From positions 1 to 14,492 of the forward strand of contig JBAROU010000244.1 of NCBI GenBank assembly GCA_049642385.1: a stretch of DNA of 14,492 nucleotides, read 5' to 3'. This stretch comes from JBAROU01 sp049642385. Its GTDB lineage: Bacteria; Chloroflexota; Dehalococcoidia; DSTF01; RBG-16-68-14. The notes below the pieces were generated by a model, which saw only the letters and a list, made by a program, of their open reading frames with translations, made no database searches and was not told the origin of the DNA. A program made the position numbers and the translations under genes. Shown here in pieces: positions 14,016 to 14,492 of this stretch (position 1 is the stretch's first letter; the number at the start of each line of letters is the position of its first letter).

Positions 14016-14492
14016 TCAGTTTGGCGGCGCCACAGTATCGGCTAATGCGACGTCCACGTCGCCGGCCGTGGCGAGACCCCCATCAGTGTGACGTTGTGGC
14101 CGTCGCTCGGTGTCGCTGGCTATCTGCTTGTTCGCGCGCGAGGAAAGTGTTCTCGGGCTGAGGTGGTACCACCAGGCGAAACCCGCGCCAAGCAGCATCG
14201 ATGGGATGAGATACAGCGCATGGGCAACGATCGCATAGGACGCCGCTTGTTCATGCGCCACGCCGAACACGCTGATGAGCGTGCGTACGCTGATCGCGTG
14301 ATAGACACCGATGGCGCCCGGCGACGACGGGATGAAGAAGCCGAACGTTGTCACGATCAAGAGAAAGGGCGCGGCGGCCACGGGCACGTCGAGGGCAAAG
14401 GCGCGCAACATCATATAAGTCGCGGCCGCCGAGGTGAGCCATGATACAGTTGTCCACGCGGTTACAGCGAGTAAGACGCGCGGGTTCGAAAG
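14016..14492 (-). CDS. Lysylphosphatidylglycerol synthase/UPF0104-type (flippase-like) membrane protein, 5' partial
   Basis: The frame is open to the right edge, so the N-terminus lies outside the window; 158 residues are visible. They include WTTVSWLTSAAATYMMLRAF, then hydrophobic helices and the signature FFIPSSPGAIGVYHA, matching the P-x-x-PGxiGxxH motif of the UPF0104/LPG-synthase transmembrane family. These polytopic proteins either serve as the flippase part of MprF or act alone as lipid-translocating or AglD-like components in glycan clusters. The final 45 or so residues after the last helix (SPRTLSSRANKQ onward) are a polar tail with no recognised domain. No lysyl-transfer domain is present at this end. 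It lies upstream of the GT4 gene on the same strand, separated by 91 nt that hold a candidate promoter and a hairpin. Confidence 0.8.
   Translation of the reverse strand, partial: LSNPRVLLAVTAWTTVSWLTSAAATYMMLRAFALDVPVAAAPFLLIVTTFGFFIPSSPGAIGVYHAISVRTLISVFGVAHEQAASYAIVAHALYLIPSMLLGAGFAWWYHLSPRTLSSRANKQIASDTERRPQRHTDGGLATAGDVDVALADTVAPPN

Noticed and set aside
1..14492. CRISPR array, transposase, integrase, tRNA, rRNA or a clustered defence system
   Set aside because: No spaced direct repeats, no recombinase or transposase motifs, no tRNA-like cloverleaf and no defence-gene cluster were found on either strand.

Overview
The window is GC-rich, gene-dense bacterial chromosome, and I see no mobile element, CRISPR array, tRNA or rRNA. 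The best guess is a member of the Chloroflexota. This is inference from style: secreted proteins with long Thr/Pro linkers, a subtilase with C-terminal repeats, GYD domains, and a very large GT-C glycosyltransferase with extra soluble domains. No phylogenetic marker gene is present, so the assignment is soft.

Layout. (1) 2-1837 (+): a secreted S8 (subtilisin-like) protease cut by the window start, with a Thr/Pro linker and four C-terminal repeat units. (2) 1883-3166 (-): two GYD domains fused to a PlsC-type acyltransferase, convergent with the protease. (3) 3292-4260 (+): a zinc-free quinone-oxidoreductase-like MDR protein, divergent from (2), with a perfect TAAGGAGG Shine-Dalgarno. (4) 4264-6281 (-): an apparent three-gene operon, read from high to low coordinates: PHP phosphoesterase, endonuclease/exonuclease/phosphatase (EEP) protein (ATGA overlap), then a remnant of a Tag-like DNA-3-methyladenine glycosylase. 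The remnant appears to have lost about 34 internal codons and its reading frame. (5) 6350-7591 (+): a class V PLP aminotransferase, divergent from (4). (6) 7593-9560 (-): a PQQ-type sugar dehydrogenase lipoprotein followed by a cysteine-dioxygenase-like cupin. (7) 9739-14492 (-): a cell-envelope glycan block made of a lysylphosphatidylglycerol-synthase/flippase-like membrane protein (cut by the window end), a GT4 glycosyltransferase and a 978-residue GT39/ArnT-like glycosyltransferase.

How the genes work together. The minus-strand block at 9739-14492 is a plausible unit for building or modifying a surface glycan: a cytoplasmic GT4 enzyme, a polytopic lipid-linked-sugar transferase and a polytopic UPF0104-type protein. 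The PHP-EEP-Tag operon looks like nucleic-acid or phosphoester chemistry, but its glycosylase member seems broken. The other genes are single metabolic or secreted functions.

I found no clear new multi-gene defence or mobile system. The most unusual items are protein architectures: a pilin-like C-terminal domain and an extracytoplasmic lamin-G-like region on the GT39 enzyme, the GYD-GYD-acyltransferase fusion, the paired Cys-containing repeats of the protease, and a Cys-Cys-His motif at the presumed active site of the PQQ dehydrogenase.
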